Shown in pieces: positions 1-8,171 of a DNA stretch of 64,000 nucleotides. The stretch covers positions 62,001 through 126,000 of the forward strand of contig NZ_ATWL01000010.1 in assembly GCF_000421225.1 (NCBI RefSeq), given 5' to 3'. A program made the translations under genes and the position numbers. Positions within the stretch are counted from its first letter, which is position 1. Each line of letters opens with the position of its first letter. This stretch comes from Ruania albidiflava DSM 18029 (GTDB lineage Bacteria > Actinomycetota > Actinomycetes > Actinomycetales > Beutenbergiaceae). The notes under the pieces are model-generated. The model saw only the letters and a list, made by a program, of their open reading frames with translations, was not told the DNA's origin and made no database searches.

Positions 1-983
1 TCGCCGCCGCCGAGTGCCGCGGTCGGGTCACCGGCAGCCCCGTCGATGGCCGGGAAGTTGAACCAGCCGAGGAACTCCGGCGGGGTCGCGTCCTCGTCGC
101 CGGTCTCCTCCTGGAGGATGCCGCCCATCACGCCCGGGTTCCAGTGGCCCATCAGCTCCATCGCTGCCTCACCGGTGGCCAGCATTCCGGCGGAGCTACC
201 GGCTCCCTGTTGGGCGCTGGTAGCCAGGAACCCTTCCTGGAAGGGGTCGGAGTCGATGAACTCCGCGAGCAGCTCACCCGCTTCGACGAAGCACGGGTCG
301 TCCCAGGTGAGCTCGGCCTGCGCGGCCTGCAACACCTCCGGGGAACAGGACTTCAGGGCGAAGTTGTACCAGTAGTGCGCTGCCGGCCAGCCGTCTCCTG
401 CGCCCACGGCGATCGGCGTGATGTCCGCGGCCTTGAGCTTGTCGATGGCCTCGTACAGCTCGTCCAGGGTGCTCGGCGGCTCGTCGATCCCTGCCTCGGC
501 AAACAGCTCCGTGTTGTACCAGAAGCCTTCGATGCCGAAGTTGTACGGCAACCCATAGGTGCTCTCCTCGTACTGCCAGGGCGCCACCACACCACCGAGC
601 GCCTCGACCTCCTCGGCCAGCTGGTCGGAGACGTCCATGACGTAACCCGCCTGCACCTGCGCGGCCAGCTCACCAGCACCCCACTGCTGGTAGAGGTCCA
701 GACCGCTGCCGGTGCGCAGCTGGTTCGGGATCAGGGTGCGCTGCAGCTCTTCGTTCTGATACCCGGTCACCTCTATGGTGACGCCTGGATGGTCCTCCTC
801 GAACTCGGCTGCCACGTCCTCCCAGAAGCCGCTCAACGGCTCACCGGTGGCGTTGTGCCACCACACGATAGTGACGTCACCGTCCTCGCCGCCCTCACCG
901 GAGCCGCCGCTGCAGCCAGCGACCGCACCCAGCGCGAGTGCCGAGGTGGCTGCGACTGCAGCCCACCTCATCTTGCTGTTCAT
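1..983 (-). CDS. ABC transporter extracellular solute-binding lipoprotein (sugar type), C-terminus outside window
   Basis: The reading frame is open from an ATG at 983 to the left edge, so about 327 N-terminal residues are present. A basic start and hydrophobic stretch end in a lipobox-like AVAGC at about residues 20-24, so the protein is a lipid-anchored extracellular binding protein. The mature part begins DVTIVWWHNATGEPL and contains GLPYNFGIEGFWYN, both typical of family 1 carbohydrate-binding proteins (COG1653). It would capture a sugar or similar solute and deliver it to an ABC permease, presumably encoded beyond the window. A GAGGAG ribosome site lies just upstream, followed by a compact palindromic region. 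The ligand cannot be read from the sequence. Confidence 0.88.
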   Translation of the reverse strand, partial: MNSKMRWAAVAATSALALGAVAGCSGGSGEGGEDGDVTIVWWHNATGEPLSGFWEDVAAEFEEDHPGVTIEVTGYQNEELQRTLIPNQLRTGSGLDLYQQWGAGELAAQVQAGYVMDVSDQLAEEVEALGGVVAPWQYEESTYGLPYNFGIEGFWYNTELFAEAGIDEPPSTLDELYEAIDKLKAADITPIAVGAGDGWPAAHYWYNFALKSCSPEVLQAAQAELTWDDPCFVEAGELLAEFIDSDPFQEGFLATSAQQGAGSSAGMLATGEAAMELMGHWNPGVMGGILQEETGDEDATPPEFLGWFNFPAIDGAAGDPTAALGGG

Positions 984-996
984 CGAACTCTCCTCC

Positions 997-1024
997 TCGA
1001 AAGTTTCGACTTCGACGTCGAAAG
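997..1024 (-). promoter_or_regulatory. Putative repressor operator in the 5' leader of the binding-protein gene
   Basis: Two abutting dyads, TCGAAAGTTTCGA (997-1009) and TTCGACGTCGAA (1011-1022), sit directly upstream of the ribosome site of the solute-binding protein. The first is a 13-bp odd palindrome, the second a perfect 12-bp palindrome. CGAAA-N-TTTCG dyads resemble LacI- or ROK-family operators of actinobacterial sugar operons. Binding here would block transcription or the ribosome site. No cognate regulator is in the window, so the assignment is inference. Confidence 0.5.
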
Positions 1025-1243
1025 TCTTACGGACGGCCTCAGCGTAGGCAACGACTGTTCGGGTGTCAACAGCAGAATATTCGCGGACAGACTGTTCGCG
1101 GGGCTGACGACACTTAGCGGTGGGCTGGATATTGTCCGGCCGAGCAGCGCGGAGAAATGCATCGGAGGGTATGTCGAGAGTTTCGCGGTCGCGCCCGGGG
1201 CGTGCGCGGGCACCCCTGAGCCGTGGGGGACGGCGGGCACTGT

Positions 1244-1283
1244 GGGCGCTCCCGCGGCCACCGCTCGAGCCTCGGGAGCGCCC
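1244..1283 (-). terminator. Hairpin downstream of the cupin gene
   Basis: GGGCGCTCCCG (1244-1254) pairs with CGGGAGCGCCC (1273-1283) across an 18-nt loop, a few bases past the stop of the cupin gene on the minus strand. This is the kind of GC-rich, U-poor terminator common in high-GC bacteria. The stretch 1025-1243 upstream of the binding-protein gene shows no further gene. Confidence 0.5.
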
Positions 1284-1287
1284 GCGC

Positions 1288-1659
1288 TCACTGCGCCCAG
1301 GGCGGATCGATCCGCTCCCCCGCCTCGGTGATGGCGTGCAGTCCGACGGAGGTGGTCACCCAGGCGGTCGCACCGCGCTCTCCGCCGTCGATGCGCACCT
1401 GCGCACCGGCCGGGACATGCAGCACCTCCCCGGGCCGGAGCGCGAACGCGGCGCCGTCCAGCTCGCCGCACAGCACGCCCTCGAGGACCAGGAGCACCTC
1501 CTCGTTGCTGGGACGGTGCGGCAGCCCGGGGAGCGCCGGGCGGACCTCGAGCCGCCAGGCGCACAGCTGCTCCGCCCCGGTGGACGGGGCCACGTACGTG
1601 TCGAACGTGCTGCCACCGAGCTGGTGACGGGCCGCCTCGGTGGGGTGGATCGTGGGCAT
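1288..1659 (-). CDS. Small cupin-domain protein
   Basis: A 123-residue single-cupin protein. The central part has the alternating glycines and prolines of a beta-barrel cupin (LVLEGVLCGELDG, then LRPGEVLHVPAGAQVRIDGG, about residues 55-92). The histidines that normally bind metal in motif 1 are largely absent, so it may be a binding or sensor protein rather than an enzyme. The start is ATG at 1659, behind a good GGAGGACC ribosome site. It is transcribed divergently from a MarR regulator with an inverted repeat between them, so it is probably that regulator's target. Substrate unknown. Confidence 0.8.
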   Translation of the reverse strand: MPTIHPTEAARHQLGGSTFDTYVAPSTGAEQLCAWRLEVRPALPGLPHRPSNEEVLLVLEGVLCGELDGAAFALRPGEVLHVPAGAQVRIDGGERGATAWVTTSVGLHAITEAGERIDPPWAQ

Positions 1660-1673
1660 GATGGTCCTCCATG

Positions 1674-1692
1674 TAGTCAGGTTGGTTGACTA
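1674..1692. promoter_or_regulatory. Inverted repeat between cupin and marR, likely MarR operator
   Basis: TAGTCA (1674-1679) and TGACTA (1687-1692) form a dyad with a 7-bp spacer in the 73-bp divergent promoter region. MarR proteins typically bind such 16-20 bp dyads and repress both genes until a ligand binds. Confidence 0.55.
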
Positions 1693-1732
1693 TATGGTCA
1701 GGCTACTTGTCCACCTCTGTCAAACTAGGCTC

Positions 1733-2173
1733 ATGGACCAGGACTGGACGACCGCGGTGGCGACTCTCCGGGTGGCGGGCCAGCTGGTGCAGGGCATCCA
1801 GCGCGGGATGCGCGCGCGGGGGTTCGCCGACCTGCGACCGGCGCACGGGTTCGCGTTCGTGCGGCTGAGCCACGGACCAGCGACCACGGTGCAGCTGGCC
1901 GAGCACCTCGGCGTGACCAAGCAGGCGGCCAGCGAGATGGTCCGTCACCTGACCGAGGGCGGCTACCTGCGCCGCCGACCCGACCCCTCCGACCGGCGGC
2001 AGGTGCTGCTCGAGCTCACCGCCGCGGGCCGCACCGCGACCGATGCGGCCGCTGCGGCGGCCGCCGAGACCGTGGCCGCCTGGCGCACCAAGCTGCCGGC
2101 GGACCAGCTCGACCAGCTGTCCGCAGCGCTGCACGCACTCGCCGAACCGGGCCCGCTCCGCCCGGTCTGGTAG
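1733..2173 (+). CDS. MarR-family transcriptional regulator
   Basis: A 146-residue regulator beginning MDQDWTTAVATLR. It has the winged-helix core of MarR proteins: LAEHLGVTKQAASEMVRHL (recognition helix region, about residues 52-70) and the wing RRRPDPSDRRQVLLELTAAGR just after it. Length and order match the family (140-160 aa). The ATG at 1733 is chosen because upstream in-frame codons run through the divergent promoter and its operator. It probably represses itself and the divergent cupin gene, responding to a small phenolic or oxidant ligand; the ligand is unknown. Confidence 0.88.
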   Translation: MDQDWTTAVATLRVAGQLVQGIQRGMRARGFADLRPAHGFAFVRLSHGPATTVQLAEHLGVTKQAASEMVRHLTEGGYLRRRPDPSDRRQVLLELTAAGRTATDAAAAAAAETVAAWRTKLPADQLDQLSAALHALAEPGPLRPVW

Positions 2174-2208
2174 CCAAGCCAGTATCCGCCAGCCAGCCCC
2201 ACCAGTCC

Positions 2209-2253
2209 GTCAACCTATGTTGACACACGCACAATGCGTCAACTATGGTTGAC
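2209..2253 (+). promoter_or_regulatory. Promoter with paired operators upstream of the HTH/Clp_N operon
   Basis: Two near-identical 16-bp palindromes, GTCAACCTATGTTGAC (2209-2224) and GTCAACTATGGTTGAC (2238-2253), lie with centres 29 bp apart. A perfect -35 (TTGACA, 2220-2225) overlaps the first and a -10 (TATGGT, 2244-2249; spacing 18) overlaps the second. Transcription would start near 2256-2257, on the ATG of the downstream gene, giving a leaderless mRNA. A repressor bound here would cover both promoter hexamers. Confidence 0.65.
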
Positions 2254-2256
2254 CGC

Positions 2257-2463
2257 ATGATCGACGACCCCGCCACTGCGGCGACCAGCGAGGACCCCGT
2301 CACCGGGCTGCGGGCCGTGCGCTCCCTTCGCGAGCTCGCCGACCGGCTGGAGACCCTCCAGGTCGCCCGGGCCCGGCAGCTGGGCCTGTCCTGGCAGGAG
2401 ATCGCGGACGCACTGGGCGTCACCCGGCAGGCAGTACACAAGAAGCACCGGAAGGAGCTGTGA
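2257..2463 (+). CDS. Short helix-turn-helix protein, probable autoregulator
   Basis: A 68-residue protein whose C-terminal half is a clear helix-turn-helix: LGLSWQEIADALGVTRQAVHKKH (about residues 44-66). The rest is a short helical arm. ATG 2257 is preferred over the in-frame ATG at 2245 because 2245 lies inside the -10/operator, and 2257 sits where transcription should begin, with no Shine-Dalgarno. Its stop overlaps the start of the Clp_N gene, so the two are co-transcribed. The paired palindromes at its own promoter suggest that it represses itself. Confidence 0.75.
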   Translation: MIDDPATAATSEDPVTGLRAVRSLRELADRLETLQVARARQLGLSWQEIADALGVTRQAVHKKHRKEL

Positions 2464-2978
2464 TGTTCGAGAGGTTCACCCGCGAGGCGCGGGCCGCTGT
2501 GGTCGGCGCCCAGGAGGAGGCCCGCACCCGCGGCGCCCGGCAGATCGAGACCACCCACCTGCTCGCCGCGCTGCTGCGCAGCAGCGCGACCGCGGGCGCG
2601 GTCACCGCAGCGGGCGGGGACGTCCAGGCGCTCGTCCGTACCCCCGACCACGGCGACCTGGACGCGGAGGCGCTCTCCGCCGTCGGCGTGGATCTGGACG
2701 CGGTGACCGCCCAGGCGGAGAAGACCCTCGGGCCCGGCGCACTGGCCCGCTCGGCCCGCTCCCCCAAGCACCTGCCGTTCGCCCGGGAGGCGAAGAAGGC
2801 CCTGGAGCTGGCCCTGCGGGAGGCGATCCGGTTGCAGGACCGGAGCATCGAGAGCCGCCACCTGTTGCTGGCCGTGCTCCGCGCGGAGTGCTCGGCGCGG
2901 GAGCTGCTGGTTCGCCACGGCACGGACCTGACCGCGCTGCGCTCCACCCTGGAGACCCCACAGCCCCGGTCCGCCTGA
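2463..2978 (+). CDS. Clp N-terminal (Clp_N) repeat protein
   Basis: A 171-residue protein made of two Clp_N-type repeats. It starts MFERFTREARAAVVGAQEEA and continues IETTHLLAALLRSS (repeat 1), then LPFAREAKKALELALREA and ESRHLLLAVLRAE (repeat 2, about residues 100-145). There is no AAA+ ATPase module, so it resembles ClpC adaptor-binding domains standing alone. Such stand-alone proteins are thought to act as adaptors or decoys in ClpCP proteolysis, but this is not established for this family. It overlaps the HTH gene by one base (TGATG) and forms an operon with it. Confidence 0.8.
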   Translation: MFERFTREARAAVVGAQEEARTRGARQIETTHLLAALLRSSATAGAVTAAGGDVQALVRTPDHGDLDAEALSAVGVDLDAVTAQAEKTLGPGALARSARSPKHLPFAREAKKALELALREAIRLQDRSIESRHLLLAVLRAECSARELLVRHGTDLTALRSTLETPQPRSA

Positions 2979-2992
2979 CCACCACCCCTGAG

Positions 2993-3038
2993 GTCGTCAT
3001 GCTCAGGGTGCGCTATCGCGCACTCCTGGCATGACGAC
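2993..3038. terminator. Bidirectional hairpin between Clp_N gene and CNT transporter
   Basis: GTCGTCATGC (2993-3002) pairs with GCATGACGAC (3029-3038), with further pairing inside (GTGCG with CGCAC). It lies between two convergent genes, so it probably terminates both. Confidence 0.65.
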
Positions 3039-3056
3039 CCGGGGGCGATCTGACAG

Positions 3057-4469
3057 TCAGCCGATCAGCATGCCGACGATCGCGGCGCTCATCAGGTTCG
3101 CCAGCGTGCCGGCGAGAACGGCCCGGACACCGAGCTGGGCGATGTCACCGCGCCGGCTCGGGGCGATCCCGCCGAGACCACCGAGCAGGATGGCGATCGA
3201 GCCCAGGTTCGCGAAACCAGTGAGGGCGAAGGTGATCACCGCCTGTGCCTTGGCGGAGAACTCCCCCGCCTGCGGCGCGAAGTCGCTGAACGCCACGAAC
3301 TCGTTCAGGACCACCTTCTGGCCCAGGAAGCTGCCCGCCTCCAGCGCTTCCGGCCACGGGGTGCCGACCAGGAACATCACCGGGGCGAACACGTAGCCGA
3401 AGACCTGCTCGATGGTCAGCTCGGCGCCGAACCAGCCGCTGACCACACCCAGCAGGAGGTTGCCGAGAGCGATCAGGGAGATGAACGCCAGCAGCATGGC
3501 GCCCACGTTCAGCGCCAGCTTCAGCCCATCCCCGGCGCCGCGAGCGGCCGCGTCGATGACGTTGCGCGCCTCGCCCGGCTCGTCCTCGTCCGCCGGCGTG
3601 TCCGCTGCAGCGGGGCGCCCGGTCGCCGCGTCGGTCTCCGCCCTGGAGGCGGGTGCACGCGCAGCGTCGGTGGAGTCAGCCTCGGCGGCGTCGGTGCCGG
3701 TGGCAGTGGTGGTGGCCGTCCGTCGCCGGTAGCGCTGCCCGCCGAGCGCGGAGGCCTCCGCCACCTCTTCGGGCACGGCGCGGTGGCCCGAGGGTGTCTC
3801 GGCCGCCTCCTGCAGCGCTCCGGCCGGCACCAGCAGCTTGGCCATCGCCAGCGCACCGGGGGCCGCCATGAAGCTCGCGGCGATCAGGTAGTCCAACCGC
3901 GCACCCAGGAGCGAGTACCCGACCAGCACCGAACCGGCGACCGTGGACAGCCCGCCGACCATCACCGCGAACAGCTCCGAGCGGGTCATCGCCTTGACGT
4001 AGGGGCGGATCACCAACGGGGCCTCGGTCTGCCCGACGAAGATGTTCGCGGCGGCGTTCATCGACTCCGGGCGCGTCGTGCCGAGGATCTTGGCCAGCCC
4101 CCCGCCGATGATGCGCACCACCCACTGCAGCACGTTCAGGTGGTAGAGCACTGCGGTGAGCGAAGCGAAGAACACGATCACCGGCAGCACCTGGAACGCG
4201 AACACCGACCCGTCCTCGGGCAGCACCGGCCCGAAGAGGAAGTCGATCCCGTCGGCGGAAGTGTCGATCACCGCCTGGACGGCGGTGGAGACACCGTTCA
4301 GGACGGTCGCTCCCCACGGGACGTACAGCACCAGGACACCGACCAGGACCTGGGCTGCCAGGGCGAGGCCGACCGTGCGCACCCGGATCTTGCGACGGTC
4401 GACGGAGAGCAGGACGGCGAGGCTGAGCAGCACCAGCATGCCGCCCAGCCCCCAGAGCAGATCGATCAC
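3057..4469 (-). CDS. NupC/CNT-family nucleoside transporter
   Basis: A polytopic membrane protein of 470 residues from GTG 4469, which has GGGGG upstream; longer in-frame starts lack a signal. CNT hallmarks are present: the [14 protein letters not shown] segment (about residue 145), the NEFVAFSDF-like stretch and the C-terminal [13 protein letters not shown]. It would import nucleosides with a cation. Unusually, a hydrophilic Ala/Thr/Asp-rich insert of about 85 residues (roughly 225-310) splits the transmembrane core in a loop region. That insert is low-complexity and probably cytoplasmic. The neighbours do not reveal an operon. Confidence 0.88.
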   Translation of the reverse strand: MIDLLWGLGGMLVLLSLAVLLSVDRRKIRVRTVGLALAAQVLVGVLVLYVPWGATVLNGVSTAVQAVIDTSADGIDFLFGPVLPEDGSVFAFQVLPVIVFFASLTAVLYHLNVLQWVVRIIGGGLAKILGTTRPESMNAAANIFVGQTEAPLVIRPYVKAMTRSELFAVMVGGLSTVAGSVLVGYSLLGARLDYLIAASFMAAPGALAMAKLLVPAGALQEAAETPSGHRAVPEEVAEASALGGQRYRRRTATTTATGTDAAEADSTDAARAPASRAETDAATGRPAAADTPADEDEPGEARNVIDAAARGAGDGLKLALNVGAMLLAFISLIALGNLLLGVVSGWFGAELTIEQVFGYVFAPVMFLVGTPWPEALEAGSFLGQKVVLNEFVAFSDFAPQAGEFSAKAQAVITFALTGFANLGSIAILLGGLGGIAPSRRGDIAQLGVRAVLAGTLANLMSAAIVGMLIG

Positions 4470-4573
4470 GGAACACCCCCATGTTGTGCGCGATGTGCTC
4501 CGGACAGCCTGACACGCGCTGTCAAGACCAGGATCCCCGTGCACCCCACCGGTGGTCCGTATCATCGGTGTCG

Positions 4574-5275
4574 ATGACCGACGACGCTCCCCGCCCGCAG
4601 CGTCTGGTGGACCTCAGCCACACGATCCGAGCAGGCATGATCACCTATCCGGGGCTGCCCGGGCCGCAGATCAGCACGCACCTGAGCCGCGAGGCCTCCG
4701 CCGACCACTACGCGCCAGGCACCACGTTCGCCATCGATGCCATCACGATGGTCGGGAACACCGGAACCTACCTGGACAGCCCGTTCCACCGGTACGCCGA
4801 CGCCGCCGACCTGGCAGCCCTCGAGCTGGAGACCCTGGTGGACCTGCCCGCCGAGGTCTTCCACCTGCAGGATGTCCACACCCGGGGCATCACCGCTGCT
4901 GCTCTGACCGGCCGGGACCTGCGCGGCAGGGCGGTGCTGCTGCACACCGGCTGGGACACCCGTTTCGGCACGCCCGGCTACGGCGAGCCTGCGCCGTTCC
5001 TTGCCGCCGACGGCGTTGCTCACCTTCTCGCTGCTGGGGCCAGCCTGGTAGGGATCGACTCGGTCAACCTGGACGACACCGCACCCGCGGCTTGCGGTGA
5101 ACGGCCCGCGCACAGCGGGCTCCTGGGCGCCGGTGTGCCTGTGGTGGAGCACCTGACCAACCTCGGCCAGCTCCCGGCGTCCGGTGCCCGGGTGACGGTG
5201 GTGCCACCGAAGATCGAGAGCTTCGGCACGTTCCCGGTGCGGGCGTTCGCCACTGTGCCGGTCGGTACCGACTGA
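4574..5275 (+). CDS. Cyclase/kynurenine formamidase-like hydrolase
   Basis: A 233-residue protein of the cyclase family (PF04199). It opens [17 protein letters not shown] and carries the metal-site motif [12 protein letters not shown] (about residues 68-79), related to the family HxGTHxDxPxH pattern. In the usual motif the first two histidines are expected, but here the preceding stretch reads [14 protein letters not shown], so one histidine position is replaced. Conserved LLHTGWD and VGIDSVNLD follow. The family hydrolyses amides such as N-formylkynurenine, or acts on cyclic imides. The start is ATG 4574; it is divergent from the nucleoside transporter. Substrate not assignable. Confidence 0.82.
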   Translation: MTDDAPRPQRLVDLSHTIRAGMITYPGLPGPQISTHLSREASADHYAPGTTFAIDAITMVGNTGTYLDSPFHRYADAADLAALELETLVDLPAEVFHLQDVHTRGITAAALTGRDLRGRAVLLHTGWDTRFGTPGYGEPAPFLAADGVAHLLAAGASLVGIDSVNLDDTAPAACGERPAHSGLLGAGVPVVEHLTNLGQLPASGARVTVVPPKIESFGTFPVRAFATVPVGTD

Positions 5276-5414
5276 CCGGTCGACGCTCCCCCGGGCACAC
5301 CGCCAGGCCGGGGCACCGGCGGTCACCGGTCGGCCCGGCGGACCATCGAAGGAGACCTGTCGGTCAGAGTTTTGGCCGATGAAGGCCCGGCGTGGTGCTT
5401 CCTAGTGTGCCCGG

Positions 5415-6084
5415 ATGACCTCATCGACCGACTCCCGCCAGCAGCTCCCGCAGGCCGCCACAGCAGCGGGCGCCCGACCGCCCCGGTTGCACGGCCTGGA
5501 CGCCCTCCGCGGCGGCGCACTGCTGCTGGGCATCGTGCTCCACGCCCTGATGCCGTTCCTGCCCGGCGGTGGCTGGCTGGTGGCCGACTCCCAGACCTCC
5601 GGGCTGGCCGATCCGGTGGTGTTCGTGGGCTGATCGCGGGGTGCTGCTCGCTGCGGCGCCCCACGCCGTCGGGCTCATGCTTCAGGCAGGGCCGGCCGGA
5701 GGCATCCGCGAACCGCACACGCTCATCCCGGAGCCGTCCTCGCTGACGTGCTACCTAGGGGCGTTCACCCTCGGGTGGCTGCTGTTCGCCCGACCGGACA
5801 CCCTCAGCCGGTTGGCCGGTCAGTGGCGGGTCCACCTGGGCGCAGCCGTGGTCGGCTCCGGTCTCGGCCACCTCGCGGTGAACCAGTGGCCATCGGGGCT
5901 GGCCACCGCCACGGTGGTGGCGGTGGCCGACTGGTGCTCGGTGGCCGACCTCGGCTGGCCGGTGCCGGTCAAGCTGGGACTGACTCTGATCGTCACGATG
6001 GCGTTGCTGCTGTCCAGCTATCACCTGCTGGTGCGACCACGGGCGCTGGGGGCCTGGCTGAACGGCCGGCGCTACCCCACCTGA
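5415..6084 (+). pseudogene. Broken membrane acyltransferase (OpgC/acyltransferase-3-like)
   Basis: The first frame begins at ATG 5415 and encodes RLHGLDALRGGALLLGIVLH, the classic N-terminus of acyltransferase-3/OpgC-type membrane enzymes, but stops at 5633 after 72 residues. A second frame (from about 5650 to the stop at 6084) carries membrane segments such as CYLGAFTLGWLLFARP and LGLTLIVTMALLLSSYHLLVR, matching the family C-terminus. Several central membrane helices are missing. The locus is therefore a degraded gene with an internal deletion and frame change. No product is expected. Confidence 0.72.
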
Positions 6085-6130
6085 GCAGGAGACGACGAGC
6101 GCGGCGGTACCCGACTGGTCGCACGAGCGC

Positions 6131-6616
6131 TCAGGGGAAGCGGGCCAGCCGCCGGCGCAGCCCGGCCTGCCCGGCGGCCATGGTCCGCCCGTGCGCCCAG
6201 CGGGCTACCGGTCGCAGCACCCGCAGCAGTCTCCGCTCGGTGACGACGCACCACACGATGGTCATCCGGGTGCCGTTGCGCTGGTCCTGGGCCGTCCAGG
6301 TCCCCGTCCCGCGCAGGTCTCCGCGCACGGTCAGCGAGGTTCGGTACGGCGCCGCAGCGCCGGTGAGCTCGACCTGCAGGGCGAGACGGTAGCCGAGCAC
6401 GCTGCGCACCACCAGCGCAGCGCACCGCCCGAGCCCGTCCGCGGAACCTGGCCGGACCACCCGGGCCGACGCGATACCGGGCCACCAGCTCGGCCACCGG
6501 ACCACGTCGACCAGCACGGGCCAGGTGAGCTCCGCCGTCGTGGGCACGGTCCAGACCGAGACCAGGTGGAACGGTGCGGACTCGCCCGGGCCGGGGACGG
6601 TGTGCGCGTGCGGCAT
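6131..6616 (-). CDS. SRPBCC (START-like) family protein
   Basis: A 161-residue protein from ATG 6616. It has a polyketide-cyclase/SRPBCC profile: VWTVPTTAELTWPVLVDVVRWPSWWPG near the N-terminus, then alternating strands and a C-terminal amphipathic helix with LRRLARFP. The family binds hydrophobic ligands in a helix-grip pocket; no catalytic residues define a reaction. It is the last of three minus-strand genes (DoxX, small membrane protein, this one) separated by 12-20 bp, so it is probably co-transcribed with them. Confidence 0.7.
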   Translation of the reverse strand: MPHAHTVPGPGESAPFHLVSVWTVPTTAELTWPVLVDVVRWPSWWPGIASARVVRPGSADGLGRCAALVVRSVLGYRLALQVELTGAAAPYRTSLTVRGDLRGTGTWTAQDQRNGTRMTIVWCVVTERRLLRVLRPVARWAHGRTMAAGQAGLRRRLARFP

Positions 6617-6636
6617 CGGCCTGCCAGGACGGCTGC

Positions 6637-6945
6637 TCAGGCGCCCTGGTCCCAGTTCACCCGCATGGTCGACTCGCTGATCGCCATCCAGGCGGCGAAG
6701 GTGGCCGCGCCCGCGTCGAAGGCCACCAGGCGCACGTCCCAGCGCCCCTGACCGCGCGCCGTCGCCCGGAGCAGCGCCAGGCCTGCGGCCAGGTTCATCG
6801 CTGCCCAGAGCGCATTCACCCCGGGCGCGGAGTCTCGTCCGCGCAGCGGGGTGAGGTGCCCGTGGCCGGTGACGGCCGTGGCCAGGTGCGGCAGGCTGTT
6901 CGCGCACAGCACGCCCGCGGCGAAGGCGCCGACGCTCTTCCTCAC
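6637..6945 (-). CDS. Small four-helix membrane protein
   Basis: A 102-residue protein with several hydrophobic helices: VGAFAAGVLCANSLPHLATA near the start, LWAAMNLAAGLALL centrally, and AATFAAWMAISES at the end. A conserved-looking HLATAVTGH motif lies near the first helix. I do not recognise a named function. It starts 12 bp after the DoxX gene and ends 20 bp before the SRPBCC gene. Confidence 0.7.
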   Translation of the reverse strand: MRKSVGAFAAGVLCANSLPHLATAVTGHGHLTPLRGRDSAPGVNALWAAMNLAAGLALLRATARGQGRWDVRLVAFDAGAATFAAWMAISESTMRVNWDQGA

Positions 6946-6957
6946 CGGCTCACCGGC

Positions 6958-7326
6958 TCACCGGCCGTCGCGGCTGGCGTAGGCGAGCAGGGCACCGGCC
7001 AGACCGACATTCTTCATGAACTGGATCTTCTGCGCGTTGCGCTGCGCCGGGTCGTCCGTCTCCCAGAACGGGTGCCCGGCCAGTGTGGTCGGGACCAGGG
7101 AGGCGACCAGACCCACGGCAGCCGCACGGGGCAGGACGCCGACGGCAAGAGCGGCGCCGCCGGCGACCATCGCGGCACCGTTCGCGCGAACCACCAGGTC
7201 GGGGCGGGGCAGGCCGAGCTTCTCTGCGGCCTTGACCCGACCGCCCGGCTCCTTGGCGGAGCCGTAGCCGAGCACGATGAACGGGAGCCCGAGTGCTGCG
7301 CGGCCGAGTACGTGCAGGACCTTCAT
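6958..7326 (-). CDS. DoxX-family membrane protein
   Basis: A 122-residue DoxX-like protein with four hydrophobic segments. Features are the N-terminal LGRAALGLPFIVLGYGSAKEP, a central VVRANGAAMVAGGAALAVGV, and TLAGHPFWETDD before the last helix (IQFMKNVGLAGALLAYA). ATG 7326 is preferred over the ATG two codons upstream because GAGAGG lies at the right distance from it. DoxX proteins sit in the membrane and have been linked to thiol or sulfur redox and detoxification. It is the first gene of a three-gene minus-strand operon. Confidence 0.85.
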   Translation of the reverse strand: MKVLHVLGRAALGLPFIVLGYGSAKEPGGRVKAAEKLGLPRPDLVVRANGAAMVAGGAALAVGVLPRAAAVGLVASLVPTTLAGHPFWETDDPAQRNAQKIQFMKNVGLAGALLAYASRDGR

Positions 7327-7430
7327 GGGCATCCTCTCGCTGGGCGGGCGCGGTGCACCCTGGGGCCGCGCTTCGTTCTCGCTCTCACTCTATAGCCACG
7401 CGGTGAGCACGGCGGAGCCGGACATGACAC

Positions 7431-7466
7431 AGGCACGGGTGCTGCGCACTGGCAGCACCCGTGCCT
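7431..7466 (-). terminator. Strong hairpin terminator
   Basis: A perfect 15-bp stem, AGGCACGGGTGCTGC (7431-7445) with its complement (7452-7466), and a 6-nt loop. It lies downstream of the small zinc-ribbon-like gene on the minus strand and upstream of the DoxX operon. Confidence 0.7.
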
Positions 7467-7517
7467 GGCCGCGAGCCGTCCGACCGCCCGACGGGCTCGG
7501 CGCTCACCCGGCCATGG

Positions 7518-7787
7518 TCAGCTGGCCGTCGGCAGCTGGTCCGCGTCCCGGCGGGCTGCGCGGCGACGGCGCAGGCTGAACTTGCGCTCGCCACGTGCCG
7601 GGTTGATGGTCCGGGCGAAGCCCGGCCACGGCGGGACCGGTGCGGCCGGCAGACCAGCACCCGTGCAGGGAACCCCGGTGGAACGAACGGTGTGCGGGGA
7701 CACCGTGCCGTAGGCGGTCACGTCGACCTGGTTACGGCAGTGTGGGCAGACGTTCGGCGCACCGAACGAAGAACCGAAGACGCTCAT
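7518..7787 (-). CDS. Small putative zinc-ribbon protein
   Basis: An 89-residue protein starting MSVFGSSFGAPNVCPHCRNQ, with a CPHC knuckle at about residues 14-17. A lone cysteine (TGVPCTG) lies further on, which is one fewer than a full four-cysteine ribbon. The C-terminus is arginine-rich (FSLRRRRAARRDAD), suggesting nucleic-acid or membrane-surface contact. The ATG at 7787 has GAGGC upstream and a terminator follows the stop. No family recognised. Confidence 0.55.
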   Translation of the reverse strand: MSVFGSSFGAPNVCPHCRNQVDVTAYGTVSPHTVRSTGVPCTGAGLPAAPVPPWPGFARTINPARGERKFSLRRRRAARRDADQLPTAS

Positions 7788-8171
7788 GTGTGCCTCAGCT
7801 TTCAGACGGAACGCTGCGCCCAGGGAGGAACGAGGCTAAGCAACGTGCCATGCACGTGGGTCACCACGCCACCTTGTCGGCAGCGATGCGGGGGATAGAA
7901 ACAGGCGATGCCGTGCGGACCCCGTCGGTTCATCGACCACTTCCGATACTACCTGTTCAGGCGGCTGAAAGCGAGTCACCAGATCGCCCACAAACCGCAG
8001 TATCGCGGTGATTTGAGCCACCCGGACCACCTGTCGATGTACGGGTGGTCAACGGTGGGCAAACGGGGGTGCGACACCCGATGACGGCGACCGCCACAAC
8101 CGGTGCGACGTGTCCGCAGAGACTCGGTGCGCACCGCTCTGGTCGAACCGCCCGGGGCTATCGTGGTGGGT
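7788..8171. other. Intergenic region without a convincing gene
   Basis: About 380 bp between the zinc-ribbon-like gene and mug. Small open frames exist on both strands but lack ribosome sites and recognisable domains. GC content appears lower around 7930-8040. It probably holds the two divergent promoters; nothing else is evident. Confidence 0.5.
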
